DNA of 42,933 nucleotides from Woeseiaceae bacterium (GTDB lineage Bacteria; Pseudomonadota; Gammaproteobacteria; Steroidobacterales; Woeseiaceae). How positions within the stretch are numbered: position 1 is the first letter of the stretch; each line of letters opens with the position of its first letter. Location of the stretch: positions 1-42,933 of the forward strand of contig JAHEFF010000029.1 in the NCBI GenBank assembly GCA_024640315.1, written 5' to 3'. The notes beneath the pieces are model-generated. The model was given only the letters and a program-made list of their open reading frames with translations, was not told where the DNA came from and did not search any database. Positions 9,432 through 17,585 of this stretch are shown here, in pieces. The translations under genes were made by a program, and so were the position numbers.

Positions 9432-11627
9432 CTAGCCTGCCCCCCCGCCGACCTGATATGCGATGAGTGCGCCCAGGTAACCCAGCCCGGTCATATAAGT
9501 CCACGCAAAGAGCGGCCAGCCCCAGCCATTGGTTTCGCGACGAATGACTGCGATCGTCGCGGCGCACTGCAGGCAGAATGCGTAGAAGACAAGCAGCCCG
9601 ATCACCATCGGCAACGTAAAGACCGGTGATCCATCCGCCCGCCTTGCGGCGGTCAGGCGATCGGTCAGCGTCGCCTCATCGGCTTCATCCCCGACAGCGT
9701 AGACCGTCCCCAGCACGGCAACGACAACCTCGCGAGCGGGAAAGCTCGCAATGACGGCCGCGGAAACTTTCCAGTCCCAGCCGAGCGGTTCGAATACCGG
9801 AGCAACGACCTTGCCGGCCCTGCCGAGCAGGCTCTGCTCGAGTTGAGCGGCCGCATTCTCGTTGTCGAGCAGAGCGATAGCCTCTTCCAGCTCTGCTCCT
9901 GTCATGGTCGCGCGGACGCTGGCGCGTTGTCCGTCAAATGCTGATTCGATCTCCGCTGATCGCGGGTAATACGCCAGCGCCCAAACCACAACCGCGACGG
10001 CAAAGATCACAGTACCCGCCCGTTTAAGGAAGATCTTTACCCTTCCGAGCAACTGCATGAATACCGTTCGCATGTTGGGCCGCCGGAATTCCGGAAGCAT
10101 CAGGGCGAATGTCGGTTTTGGTCCGTGCAGCGCGGTTTGCCGTAAGACCAGCGCTGTCACCAAACCAGCCACAATTCCCAGCAGGTAAAGGCCAAACAAA
10201 ACGACGCCCTGGAGATTCATGAAGCCCACATCGGTGGCAGGCACGAAAGCCGCTATCAGCAAGGCATAAACGGGCAACCGTGCGGAACAGGTCATGAACG
10301 GCGCCGCGAGAATGGTCGCGATGCGGTCGCGGCGATTCGGAATTACACGTGTTGCCATGATGCCGGGCACCGCACAGGCAAAGCTCGAAATCATCGGAAT
10401 AATTGATTGACCTGACAAACCAACCGAACGCATTAGCCTGTCCATCAGGTAAGCCGCACGTGCCAGGTAGCCGGAATCTTCGAGAAAAATAATAAACAGG
10501 AAAAGAATAAGGATTTGCGGCAGAAAAACGATAACGCTACCGACGCCTGCAATAGCACCATCCGCGATGAAACTGGCAAACGCACCTTCAGGCAGAGTCG
10601 ATTCCACCAGTGAACCGAGCGCCGCTGTGCCAGCATCGATGGCATCCATTAACGGCGTTGCCCAGGCAAAGACCGCCTGAAATACGATCGCCATGACAAG
10701 GAAAAGACCAATCGTTCCAGGCACGGGGCGGTTCATAAACCCGGCCAGCTGCGAACCCCAGGTCGTGATAACCGGCGCAGCGTGCTGCACTTCGCCTAAG
10801 ACATCTCTCACCCAGGTGTAACGTCGCCGGGCCTCGTTCGCGAGCGGCGGCTCCGAGCCAAACAGGTGCTGCCGATGGGCCTCCAGCGTTTCAGCTCCGC
10901 CCTCGCCAAGATATCCCGCGACTTCCTCCGCAAGCTCGCCCCCTCGATCAATCAGTGCCCGCTCGATTTCAATTCTCGGCACTGTCGCGGGCATACTTCG
11001 CGCGAGTTCTTCAGAAGCTGCGCTGAGCTCAGCCCAGAATTCCGGTGGATTTGGCTCGGGCATCTCGGCCAGCTTGGCAAGCGAGGCTTTCAATTCATCA
11101 ATGCCCTGTCCCGTTGTCGCAACCACCGGGCATACAGTAATGCCCCCAAGTCGGCGCGACAGCGCTGCTGAGTCAACAGTGAGGCCATGGGCTTTCGCCG
11201 CATCCGTCATAGTCAGCGCCACCAGGACCGGCAGGCCCAGTTCCAGCAGTTGCTGTACGAGGTAAAGCCCCTGGTAAAGATGGGTGGTGTCCACAACCGC
11301 GAGTATGCCCGCGGGTCTCGGAACGTCAGGCATCCGCCCAAGGACGACGTCGGATGCGATACGTTCCTCGAGCGAGTGCGCGGACAGCGCAAACATGCCC
11401 GGCAGATCGATCAATTCGATACTTCTGTCGCCGACTTTGGCAACACCCACGTGCTTTTCGACTGTGACGCCGGGATAGTTGCCGGTTTTCTGACGCATGC
11501 CGGTCAGCCGGTTAAAAAGCGTACTTTTTCCGGAATTGGGATTACCGACGACCGCGATGCTGGCCGACGGTTGTCGGCGAACGGGGATCTGGTCGGCCGG
11601 TATGCGGGTGACGGTTTCCTTACTCAC
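9432..11627 (-). CDS. feoB: Ferrous iron transport protein B
   Basis: FeoB is the inner-membrane Fe(II) transporter with an N-terminal G-protein domain. From the GTG at 11627 the product has 731 residues: G1 loop GNPNSGKS at 28-35, DLPG at 74-77, then a helical GDI-like spacer and the two Gate regions with about eight to ten membrane helices. The G4 motif, normally N-x-x-D, reads T-M-T-D (139-142), so the guanine-contacting Asn is replaced. The reading frame continues upstream to 11759, but the GTG overlaps the feoA stop (GGTGAGTAA), which is typical translational coupling and fits the protein family, so I chose it. There is no feoC. Confidence 0.95.
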   Translation of the reverse strand: MSKETVTRIPADQIPVRRQPSASIAVVGNPNSGKSTLFNRLTGMRQKTGNYPGVTVEKHVGVAKVGDRSIELIDLPGMFALSAHSLEERIASDVVLGRMPDVPRPAGILAVVDTTHLYQGLYLVQQLLELGLPVLVALTMTDAAKAHGLTVDSAALSRRLGGITVCPVVATTGQGIDELKASLAKLAEMPEPNPPEFWAELSAASEELARSMPATVPRIEIERALIDRGGELAEEVAGYLGEGGAETLEAHRQHLFGSEPPLANEARRRYTWVRDVLGEVQHAAPVITTWGSQLAGFMNRPVPGTIGLFLVMAIVFQAVFAWATPLMDAIDAGTAALGSLVESTLPEGAFASFIADGAIAGVGSVIVFLPQILILFLFIIFLEDSGYLARAAYLMDRLMRSVGLSGQSIIPMISSFACAVPGIMATRVIPNRRDRIATILAAPFMTCSARLPVYALLIAAFVPATDVGFMNLQGVVLFGLYLLGIVAGLVTALVLRQTALHGPKPTFALMLPEFRRPNMRTVFMQLLGRVKIFLKRAGTVIFAVAVVVWALAYYPRSAEIESAFDGQRASVRATMTGAELEEAIALLDNENAAAQLEQSLLGRAGKVVAPVFEPLGWDWKVSAAVIASFPAREVVVAVLGTVYAVGDEADEATLTDRLTAARRADGSPVFTLPMVIGLLVFYAFCLQCAATIAVIRRETNGWGWPLFAWTYMTGLGYLGALIAYQVGGGAG
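11202..11213 (-). other. Variant G4 motif (TMTD) within feoB
   Basis: These four codons encode T-M-T-D where most small GTPases and FeoB proteins have N-x-x-D. The Asn normally contacts the guanine base and helps discriminate guanine nucleotides. G1 and G3 are intact. Confidence 0.6.
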
Positions 11628-11871
11628 CTTTTCCGGCGGGTGAAACGGCAAAATGCCTTGCCTGCTCGCGGCGTAACGAAATAGCGTTGCCGAACATTCT
11701 GAATTCCATTGGATCGCCGCCGATTGCTGAACTGGCCAGCTCGACTTCGGCACCCTCAACGAGTCCCAGCACCATCAGCCTTTGAACGTCCGGATCAGTG
11801 GCGTCTACGCCTTGAATTACGTACTTCTGGCCGCGTTGTAACTTCGCCAATGTCATAGCGGAAGGGTCCAT
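11620..11871 (-). CDS. feoA: Ferrous iron transport protein A
   Basis: FeoA is a small cytoplasmic SH3-like protein needed for FeoB-mediated Fe(II) uptake. The 83-residue product has the typical pattern: MTLAKLQRGQKYVIQGV, then RLMVLGLVEGAEVEL and DPMEFRMFGNAISLRREQA. ATG 11871 has AGGA ten bases upstream; an inner ATG at 11856 lacks one. It overlaps feoB by the GTGAGTAA junction, so the two are co-translated. A promoter and Fur-like site lie directly upstream. Confidence 0.95.
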   Translation of the reverse strand: MDPSAMTLAKLQRGQKYVIQGVDATDPDVQRLMVLGLVEGAEVELASSAIGGDPMEFRMFGNAISLRREQARHFAVSPAGKGE

Positions 11872-11892
11872 AAATGCTATTTCCTGAGGCTG

Positions 11893-11920
11893 AGTGTACA
11901 GAAATGAGAATGATTCGCAA
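11893..11920 (-). promoter_or_regulatory. feoA promoter with overlapping Fur-box-like site
   Basis: On the minus strand there is TTGCGA (plus-strand 11915-11920), 16 bases, then TACACT (11893-11898), a fair sigma-70 promoter about 20 bases before feoA. Overlapping the -35 and spacer is TGAGAATGATTCGCA (11905-11919), a 7-1-7 inverted repeat with one mismatch that fits the Fur consensus well. It also lies about 80 bases upstream of the divergent barrel gene, so one Fur site may repress both directions under iron-replete conditions. Confidence 0.7.
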
Positions 11921-11999
11921 TAGCATTTGGTACGTAATTCTACTTACATCTCACAACAACCTGATGAGAGAATGCGCCGTCATCATTACGGAACAAGAC

Positions 12000-12488
12000 A
12001 TGCCAGGAACAGTCAGCAAACGGCGGGCAATCGGGACATTCGGTTTGCTTGCGCTGTTGAGCGCTTCATTACCCGGCCATGCTGAGGAAGAGAATCAGCA
12101 CCCTCACAAGAAGTATGCGATCGCAGCTTTTCTGGGGGGCACTCGTGTGGACAGCAGCAACGAATTCACTGTTGGCGTAGAAGCTGGCTACAACATCAAC
12201 AGCACCTGGAGTATTGGCGCGGTCGTTGAACGAGCGGACAGAGAGCAACATTCCACCCTGTTCCTGCTTGGCCTCGGCTGGCACCCCATTGGACCCGCCT
12301 TGCGGCTGCAACTCGGTGCCGGTCGCAAGGACCCGTCGGGACATACGGAAACTGTCGTCAGAACTGGCGTTGCGTATGAATTCGAGATGGAACATGACTG
12401 GTTCATCAAGCCATACATTGCGCTTGATTTTATCAGCCACGAAGACAACGAGCAGGTCTTCGGCATCTATATCGGCAAGGGCTTTTGA
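12000..12488 (+). CDS. Small outer-membrane beta-barrel protein, function unknown
   Basis: From ATG 12000 the product has 162 residues, with a clear signal peptide ending near LPGHA-EEE. The mature protein shows alternating hydrophobic/polar strands such as KYAIAAFLGG, FTVGVEAGYNI, WSIGAVVERA, LFLLGLGWHP and a final VFGIYIGKGF. The C-terminal phenylalanine is the usual signal for BAM-assisted barrel insertion. This suggests a small barrel of roughly eight strands. The frame stays open back to 11874, but only the 12000 start gives a proper signal peptide, and the Fur-like site lies in the upstream part. It is divergent from feoAB. Substrate and role are unknown; a link with iron is inferred from the shared site. 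Confidence 0.75.
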   Translation: MPGTVSKRRAIGTFGLLALLSASLPGHAEEENQHPHKKYAIAAFLGGTRVDSSNEFTVGVEAGYNINSTWSIGAVVERADREQHSTLFLLGLGWHPIGPALRLQLGAGRKDPSGHTETVVRTGVAYEFEMEHDWFIKPYIALDFISHEDNEQVFGIYIGKGF

Positions 12489-12580
12489 TGCGTCCAGTTT
12501 CCCTGCGATCACAAGAGCAGAACATGGCGAAGGCGAGAATTGATCTTTAGTAATCCGATGAAAACACAGATCAGGGGACC

Positions 12581-13885
12581 TCAAGTCTGCGCGTTGCCGT
12601 CACCTTGTAGCCGCGTAATCAACGACCTGAGGAAGACTTTGTTGAAGCGCAGCTGGCAGGCCTGGGAGACCTGCTCCATCAATGTGGAGCTAACCCGAAG
12701 AATCTGAATCGGTCCGTGCGCCCTGATGGAAGCCGTCCGTTTTGCGCCGCGGACGTAGCTTGTCTCACCGAAGCAGTCGCCGTCAGACAGGACTCCAAGC
12801 CTGTTGCCGTTGGCCTCAACGATAGCCTCACCGGAAACGATGATGTAAAAACGATCATCCATTTCGCCTTCTCGAACAATGTCCTCACCGTCCTGGTATT
12901 CATGCCAGTCGGACGCGCGCAATACTTCCCAGATTTCCGCATGCGAGAACTCGTGGAAGAACGTCAGCGTACGCAGGAGGTCGAAATGCTCCTGGTTATC
13001 AAGGCTGTCGTATTTGACACGTAGATCCTGGTATACACGAGTGAGGTCAGCCGCCATGGCGTTGCCATTAGCGCAGCGCTTGCCGGGCTCTTTCTGCATC
13101 GTCATGGCAACGACGTGTTCCAGCTCCTCGGGAAGATCATCACGATAGGTGTGAATCGGCGGCGGTGTTGCGTAAACGATCTGGTGCAATAGTTTCGACA
13201 GGTTGTCGGCCCGAAACGGACGGAATCCTGTCAGCAACTCATAAAGAACCGCACCGAGAGAATAAATGTCCGAGGCAGACGTCAGGTCTTCAGACTGCAC
13301 CTGTTCGGGTGACATGTAGCTCGGCGACCCGGCGATGCCTTCGATTCGGGATATATCCGCATCAGCACAAATTGCGATGCCGAAATCGATAATACGTACG
13401 TCGTTGTCGATGGTGAGCATGATATTCGACGGTTTGATGTCACGATGAATGACGCCCCGGCCGTGCGCGTAGTGCAATGCCTTGGCGCACTTGTAAATAA
13501 TTTCCACGACATCATCGACTCGCAGGAGATTATCGGGCCTGCAATAGGCAGCCAGTGTGCGTGCGCCCTGAATATGCTCGGTTACGACATAGTATTTGCC
13601 GTCTTCTTCGCCGGCATCGTAAATAGGCATGATGTTCGGATGCTGGAGCATGCCGACCATGTGCGCTTCATTGAAAAACATCTTGCGGGAAACGCGGGCA
13701 CGATCCGCATCGGAGTCTTCCTCAATGTTATAGACTTTGATCGCGACGTCACGGCGGTAGTATGGATCGTGTGACAGGTACACCATGCCCGTACTGCCTT
13801 TACCAATTTTGTTGATAATGACGTACTTACCGATTTTGTCGGGGACATCGTTTGGACGCTGCAATTCAGTGACGTTCCGTGCCAT
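12581..13885 (-). CDS. Ser/Thr protein kinase with C-terminal cyclic-nucleotide-binding domain
   Basis: The 434-residue protein has a complete Hanks-type kinase domain: glycine loop IGKGSTGMVY, Lys50 in VAIK, Glu73, HRD at 147-149 with KPSN, DFG at 167-169 and SPE at 192-194, an RD kinase with all catalytic residues. A short linker leads to a cyclic-nucleotide-binding domain (about 310-425) whose phosphate-binding cassette FGETSYVRGAKRTAS keeps Glu374 and Arg383, so it may bind cAMP or cGMP. There is no signal peptide or membrane helix, so it is cytoplasmic. The ATG lies 15 bases after the pgpA stop with AGAGAAG between, so it is probably the last gene of the glyA-rib-thiL-pgpA operon. Substrates are unknown. 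Confidence 0.9.
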   Translation of the reverse strand: MARNVTELQRPNDVPDKIGKYVIINKIGKGSTGMVYLSHDPYYRRDVAIKVYNIEEDSDADRARVSRKMFFNEAHMVGMLQHPNIMPIYDAGEEDGKYYVVTEHIQGARTLAAYCRPDNLLRVDDVVEIIYKCAKALHYAHGRGVIHRDIKPSNIMLTIDNDVRIIDFGIAICADADISRIEGIAGSPSYMSPEQVQSEDLTSASDIYSLGAVLYELLTGFRPFRADNLSKLLHQIVYATPPPIHTYRDDLPEELEHVVAMTMQKEPGKRCANGNAMAADLTRVYQDLRVKYDSLDNQEHFDLLRTLTFFHEFSHAEIWEVLRASDWHEYQDGEDIVREGEMDDRFYIIVSGEAIVEANGNRLGVLSDGDCFGETSYVRGAKRTASIRAHGPIQILRVSSTLMEQVSQACQLRFNKVFLRSLITRLQGDGNAQT

Positions 13886-13900
13886 TTATTTCGCTTCTCT

Positions 13901-14395
13901 TCAGCCTATAATGCGCGCCCCTAAACCCAGAAATATCGCGGCATACAGGGCAGCCACCAGGTCATCCAGCATAATTCCCGCCCCTCCGGCCAGTCTGTGA
14001 TCCAGGTCCCGAATCGGCCATGGCTTCCAGATGTCGAAGAGCCTGAAAAGCCCGAATGCCAAGGCCCACAGCCCTATCTGGGGCGGTGTGACCAGTAACA
14101 CCAGGTACATACCGGCTATTTCGTCCCATACGATGCCGGGATGATCATGTACGCCAATTCGCCTGGCGCTTTCGCCGCATATCCAGACTCCGGCCGCAAT
14201 CAGGGCAACCGCAACGGCAACCCGCAATTCGAATGTGAGAGACAACGTCAGCCAGGCCAGCAATACGCCGGGTAACGAGCCGACCGTTCCCGGCGCCTTG
14301 GGCGCGAGCCCCGTGCCGAAGCCGAACGCAAGAAAATGAACGGGATCCGTAAAGATCCGGCGCGCTGTGGCCGAATTATCGCTGCAATCACTCAC
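13901..14395 (-). CDS. pgpA: Phosphatidylglycerophosphatase A
   Basis: PgpA dephosphorylates phosphatidylglycerophosphate to phosphatidylglycerol in the inner membrane. The 164-residue protein has the family N-terminus FLAFGFGTGLAPKAPGTVGS, the conserved WDEIAGMY segment, a FRLFDIWKPWPI motif and several hydrophobic helices, at normal family length. The start is GTG; the thiL stop and this start overlap as GTGA, which implies coupled translation. The thiL-pgpA pairing is standard in gammaproteobacteria. Confidence 0.95.
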   Translation of the reverse strand: MSDCSDNSATARRIFTDPVHFLAFGFGTGLAPKAPGTVGSLPGVLLAWLTLSLTFELRVAVAVALIAAGVWICGESARRIGVHDHPGIVWDEIAGMYLVLLVTPPQIGLWALAFGLFRLFDIWKPWPIRDLDHRLAGGAGIMLDDLVAALYAAIFLGLGARIIG

Positions 14396-15330
14396 CTGAA
14401 ATGCCTGTAGCCATCGTCGTGATAATCATACGTAATGCCATCCAGCGTGCACGTCAATCCTCTGCCCTCGCCAACATTGCCTATCCGGGTAACGGGCACA
14501 CCGGCTAGCTCATCGATTTCGTCGACAGCTGCAGTAAAGCAGAGTTCGTAGTCATCGCCACCGCCAAGAACAAACCGAATGGCATCCTCCCCCTGAATCG
14601 TACTTCGAAGCTCTTGAGACATTGGAATGCGGTTCAGTTCGATGCAACCCGACACCGCACTCGCACCCAGCAGCTTTTCCAGGTCTGTAAAGAGTCCATC
14701 CGACAAATCGATAGCTGCGCTGGCAACATCTGCGATCTCCTGACCCAGCTCAACACGAGCGTCCGGTCGCGTGAATCTGCGCACAAGATACTTGAGTCGA
14801 TCGTCCAGCACCTGACCACTTTGCATGATGGACAAACCAAGCGCCGCATCACCGGGCGTGCCGCTGACGTAAATTCCGTCACCCGGCCTTGCTCCACTGC
14901 GGGTCATTGCCTGGCCGGGCCGGACATCACCCATGACCTGGACACTGATCACGATTTCTCCGCCGCGTGTCGTGTCCCCTCCAACGAGTTCGACACCAAA
15001 CCTGTCTCCGGCCAGGTGGATGCCACGGGCGAAGTCCTCAATCCATGCCGGATCAGCTTCTTTCATCGTCAGCGCCAATGTCATCCAGCGGGGCCTGCCA
15101 CCCATCGCCGCGATATCGGAAACATTGACGGCAACGGCTCTGAATCCGATATCTTCGGCGTGCATATTTGCGGGGAAGTGAATGCTTTCCACCATCGTGT
15201 CGACGACACTGATAAAGTCGCGCTCCGGGTCCGGGCGCAAAACGGCGCCATCATCACCAACGCCAACGATGACGCTAGCGCTTTTCTTTCCAGGCTTGAA
15301 ATAACGACGAATAATCTCGAATTCGTCCAC
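14392..15330 (-). CDS. thiL: Thiamine-monophosphate kinase
   Basis: ThiL phosphorylates thiamine monophosphate to thiamine diphosphate, the active cofactor. The 312-residue protein shows the family start MDEFEIIRRYF, the VGVGDDGAVL metal/ATP motif, DTMVESIHFP, VGGDTTRGG, an ATP-binding SDGL in AIDLSDGLFTDL and GGGDDYELCF. The start is GTG 15330, with an AGGT-like ribosome site. It overlaps pgpA by four bases. About 195 non-coding bases separate it from nusB, where most relatives have almost none. Confidence 0.96.
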   Translation of the reverse strand: MDEFEIIRRYFKPGKKSASVIVGVGDDGAVLRPDPERDFISVVDTMVESIHFPANMHAEDIGFRAVAVNVSDIAAMGGRPRWMTLALTMKEADPAWIEDFARGIHLAGDRFGVELVGGDTTRGGEIVISVQVMGDVRPGQAMTRSGARPGDGIYVSGTPGDAALGLSIMQSGQVLDDRLKYLVRRFTRPDARVELGQEIADVASAAIDLSDGLFTDLEKLLGASAVSGCIELNRIPMSQELRSTIQGEDAIRFVLGGGDDYELCFTAAVDEIDELAGVPVTRIGNVGEGRGLTCTLDGITYDYHDDGYRHFR

Positions 15331-15525
15331 AGCGACTACCTGACAGCCCGATAAAGAAAGTTCAGGCGAGTGCGAGACAAGGAAAACGCGGCGCTACCGC
15401 TCCCGCCATCCCTGCAGCTATTGGTAACTGGACAGATTTCAGCCCGTCTCTGCCTTCCGCGCCCCGGCTTTCGAAAACATGTTTGACGCCGTATCGTGCC
15501 GCATGAAACCTGTTTCAACACGCTG
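15331..15525 (-). other. nusB-thiL intergenic gap
   Basis: These 195 bases break an otherwise tight operon. No credible gene is visible. On the minus strand a short GCGG-TAGCG-CCGC stem followed by GTTTTCC (plus-strand 15381-15403) could be a weak attenuator. I see no recognised riboswitch; in particular the sequence does not show a TPP riboswitch signature. Confidence 0.35.
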
Positions 15526-15954
15526 TCAGGCGTCCGGTCGAAATTTTTTGACCGCACGATCGAGAACCGCGTTGATGTATTTGTGGCCATCTAAAGCGCC
15601 AAATCGCTTCGCGAGATTTACAGACTCGTTGATGACAACCTTGTATGGAACATCAGGTTTCGACTGCAACTCGTAGAAGCCGAGCAACAAGATACCCCGC
15701 TCGACCGGATCCAGTTGCGACAGCGGCCGGTCTGCAATGTCCTCGATGCTTTTCTCGATCGACTCCCTGTGTTCACAGATCGCCTTTAACACTTCGTCGT
15801 AATAGCCCTGGTCAACACGTTGATAGTCCGGTCGATCATGAAACTGCCGCAACAACTCTACGATATCGTGTCCGGTGATTTGCTTCTGATAGAGCGATTG
15901 CACAATCAGGTCGCGCGCGCGGCTGCGGGCGCCTTTGGAATCAGGTTTGGCCAC
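15526..15954 (-). CDS. nusB: Transcription antitermination factor NusB
   Basis: NusB binds boxA RNA with NusE (ribosomal protein S10) and supports antitermination in rRNA operons. The 142-residue product has the expected arginine-rich N-terminus, RSRARDLIVQSLYQ, then LDPVERGILLLGFYEL and PYKVVINESVNLAKRFGA, ending with DGHKYINAVLDRAVKK. The start is GTG, six bases after the ribH stop. Placement after ribH is standard. Confidence 0.96.
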   Translation of the reverse strand: MAKPDSKGARSRARDLIVQSLYQKQITGHDIVELLRQFHDRPDYQRVDQGYYDEVLKAICEHRESIEKSIEDIADRPLSQLDPVERGILLLGFYELQSKPDVPYKVVINESVNLAKRFGALDGHKYINAVLDRAVKKFRPDA

Positions 15955-15960
15955 AGCGAA

Positions 15961-16434
15961 TTAGTCGAGTCTGCGAAGGAGGTTGACCATCTCGATCATG
16001 GCAAGCGCTGCTTCTTCGCCCTTGTTGCCGGCTTTGGTGCCAGCACGCTCTATTGCCTGTTCGATTGTGTCCGTGGTTAACACGCCCATGCCAATGGGCA
16101 CACCGTGTTGCCGCCCGGATGCGGAAATTCCGCGCATGCATTCACCCGACACGTAGTCAAAATGTGGCGTCGAACCCCGAATGACAGCACCGATCGCAAC
16201 AATACCGTCGGCGCGACGAGCCGCCGCAACCTTCTCTACCGCCAATGGCATTTCGTACGCGCCCGGTACGCGAATAATCTCAATCGCGGAATCCGTCGCC
16301 CCATGTTGCCGCAGGCAATGAATTGCACCCTTGATCAGAGAATCCACGATGAAATCGTTAAATCGCGCCGCAACAATCGTTACGCGCATGTCCCGCGCGT
16401 TCAAATCGCCTTCAATTGTCTTGAATGGGTCCAT
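15961..16434 (-). CDS. ribH: 6,7-dimethyl-8-ribityllumazine synthase
   Basis: RibH condenses the pyrimidine intermediate with 3,4-dihydroxy-2-butanone 4-phosphate to form lumazine, the penultimate step of riboflavin synthesis; it forms pentamers or icosahedral shells. The 157-residue protein has IVAARFNDFIVDSL, PGAYEMPLAVEK, GAVIRGSTPHFDYV and GVLTTDTIEQAIERAGTKAGNKGEEAA. Its ATG overlaps the ribBX stop by one base (TGATG), showing coupling. Confidence 0.97.
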   Translation of the reverse strand: MDPFKTIEGDLNARDMRVTIVAARFNDFIVDSLIKGAIHCLRQHGATDSAIEIIRVPGAYEMPLAVEKVAAARRADGIVAIGAVIRGSTPHFDYVSGECMRGISASGRQHGVPIGMGVLTTDTIEQAIERAGTKAGNKGEEAALAMIEMVNLLRRLD

Positions 16435-17585
16435 CAGCCTTCAACATACTCTGTGACTTCCAGATCGAAGCCGGAGATACCATACATCTGTTTCGGCGCC
16501 GAAAGTACCCGCATTTTTTGCACGCCCAGATCGCGCAGAATCTGCGCCCCGATTCCATAAGTGCGCAACACCGAGTCACCTTCGCGGCGATTTTGCAGTT
16601 CGTCGTTTTTCCTGGGGAGCCGTTCGACCGTCTCAATGAGATCCCGTGACGATTCCTGTTCGCGCAACACAACGATGACGCCCGCTTCCTCCTTTGCTAT
16701 TCGCTCGATGGCACTGCTAATCGGCCAGCCGAGGCCCGGGCTCAGGATACCCAGCGTGTCACCCAACGTATCCTGGATGTGGACCCGAACCAGGGGATCT
16801 GTTGCGGTTCCGAGATCGCCCTTTGCCAATGCCACGTGCACGGTCTGATTCACATGATCGTCATAACAAAACAGCGTGAACTCGCCGAAAGCGGTCTGCA
16901 CTTTCTGCTCAGCAATCCGTTCGACATTACGTTCTTTTTCGAGGCGATAGGCGATCAGATCTGCGATCGTGCCCATCTTGACACCGTGCTCGCGGGAAAA
17001 ACGTTCGAGGTCCGGGCGACGGGCCATGCTGCCATCTTCGTTCAGTATTTCGACAATAGTCGCCGCAGGCTCCAGCCCGGCAAGTCGCGCCAGATCACAG
17101 CCGGCCTCGGTATGACCCGCTCGCGTCAGGACCCCACCGGGCTGCGCCATGACGGGAAAAATGTGCCCGGGTTGACCTAGATGCTCTGGCTTCGCATCAG
17201 CGGCAACGGCCACCTGTACCGTCTTCGCCCGGTCATGGGCGGAGATACCCGTCGTAATTCCCTCCGCCGCTTCGATAGAAATCGTAAAATTCGTTGCGTG
17301 ACGCTGATCTGTTTCGGCAACCATCAACGGCAACCTGAGCTGAGAACAACGTTCACGAGTGATCGTCAGGCAAATGAGTCCGCGACCATAGCGCGCCATG
17401 TAGTTGATATCTTCCGGCCGCACTTTTACAGCGGCCATCAGGAGGTCGCCCTCGTTCTCCCGATTCTCATCATCGACCATGATGACCATCTTGCCGTCCC
17501 GGATATCGGCAATAATGTCCTCAATATCGCTGAACGAGCTGGCCGCGATGCTTGGATGTATTGTTGTTTTTTCAACCATAACCAT
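16434..17585 (-). CDS. ribBX: DHBP synthase fused to a degenerate GTP cyclohydrolase II-like domain (RibBX type)
   Basis: The N-terminal domain (about residues 15-210) is a normal 3,4-dihydroxy-2-butanone 4-phosphate synthase: DDENRENEGDL, the HTEAGCDLARLAG motif and EILNEDG. The C-terminal domain has the GTP cyclohydrolase II fold but not its zinc site: where RibA has C-x2-G-x8-C-x-C, this protein reads IQDTLGDTLGILSPGLG with no cysteine. The catalytic QEGR loop is also replaced (QESSRD). This matches the RibBX variant described in Proteobacteria, which needs a separate RibA; none is in the window. Two in-frame ATGs, 17585 and 17579, are possible; the second has better spacing to GAGAG. It overlaps the ribE end. 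Confidence 0.93.
   Translation of the reverse strand: MVMVEKTTIHPSIAASSFSDIEDIIADIRDGKMVIMVDDENRENEGDLLMAAVKVRPEDINYMARYGRGLICLTITRERCSQLRLPLMVAETDQRHATNFTISIEAAEGITTGISAHDRAKTVQVAVAADAKPEHLGQPGHIFPVMAQPGGVLTRAGHTEAGCDLARLAGLEPAATIVEILNEDGSMARRPDLERFSREHGVKMGTIADLIAYRLEKERNVERIAEQKVQTAFGEFTLFCYDDHVNQTVHVALAKGDLGTATDPLVRVHIQDTLGDTLGILSPGLGWPISSAIERIAKEEAGVIVVLREQESSRDLIETVERLPRKNDELQNRREGDSVLRTYGIGAQILRDLGVQKMRVLSAPKQMYGISGFDLEVTEYVEG

Noticed and set aside
11628..11759. Longer N-terminus of feoB
   Set aside because: The extra 44 codons overlap feoA in another frame and do not look like FeoB; GTG 11627 overlaps the feoA stop in the usual way.
13907..13912. Perfect TATAAT followed by GCGCGC on the plus strand
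   Set aside because: It lies in the last codons of pgpA and no plus-strand gene follows within reach; the same string at 22253 precedes ettA and is the believable one.
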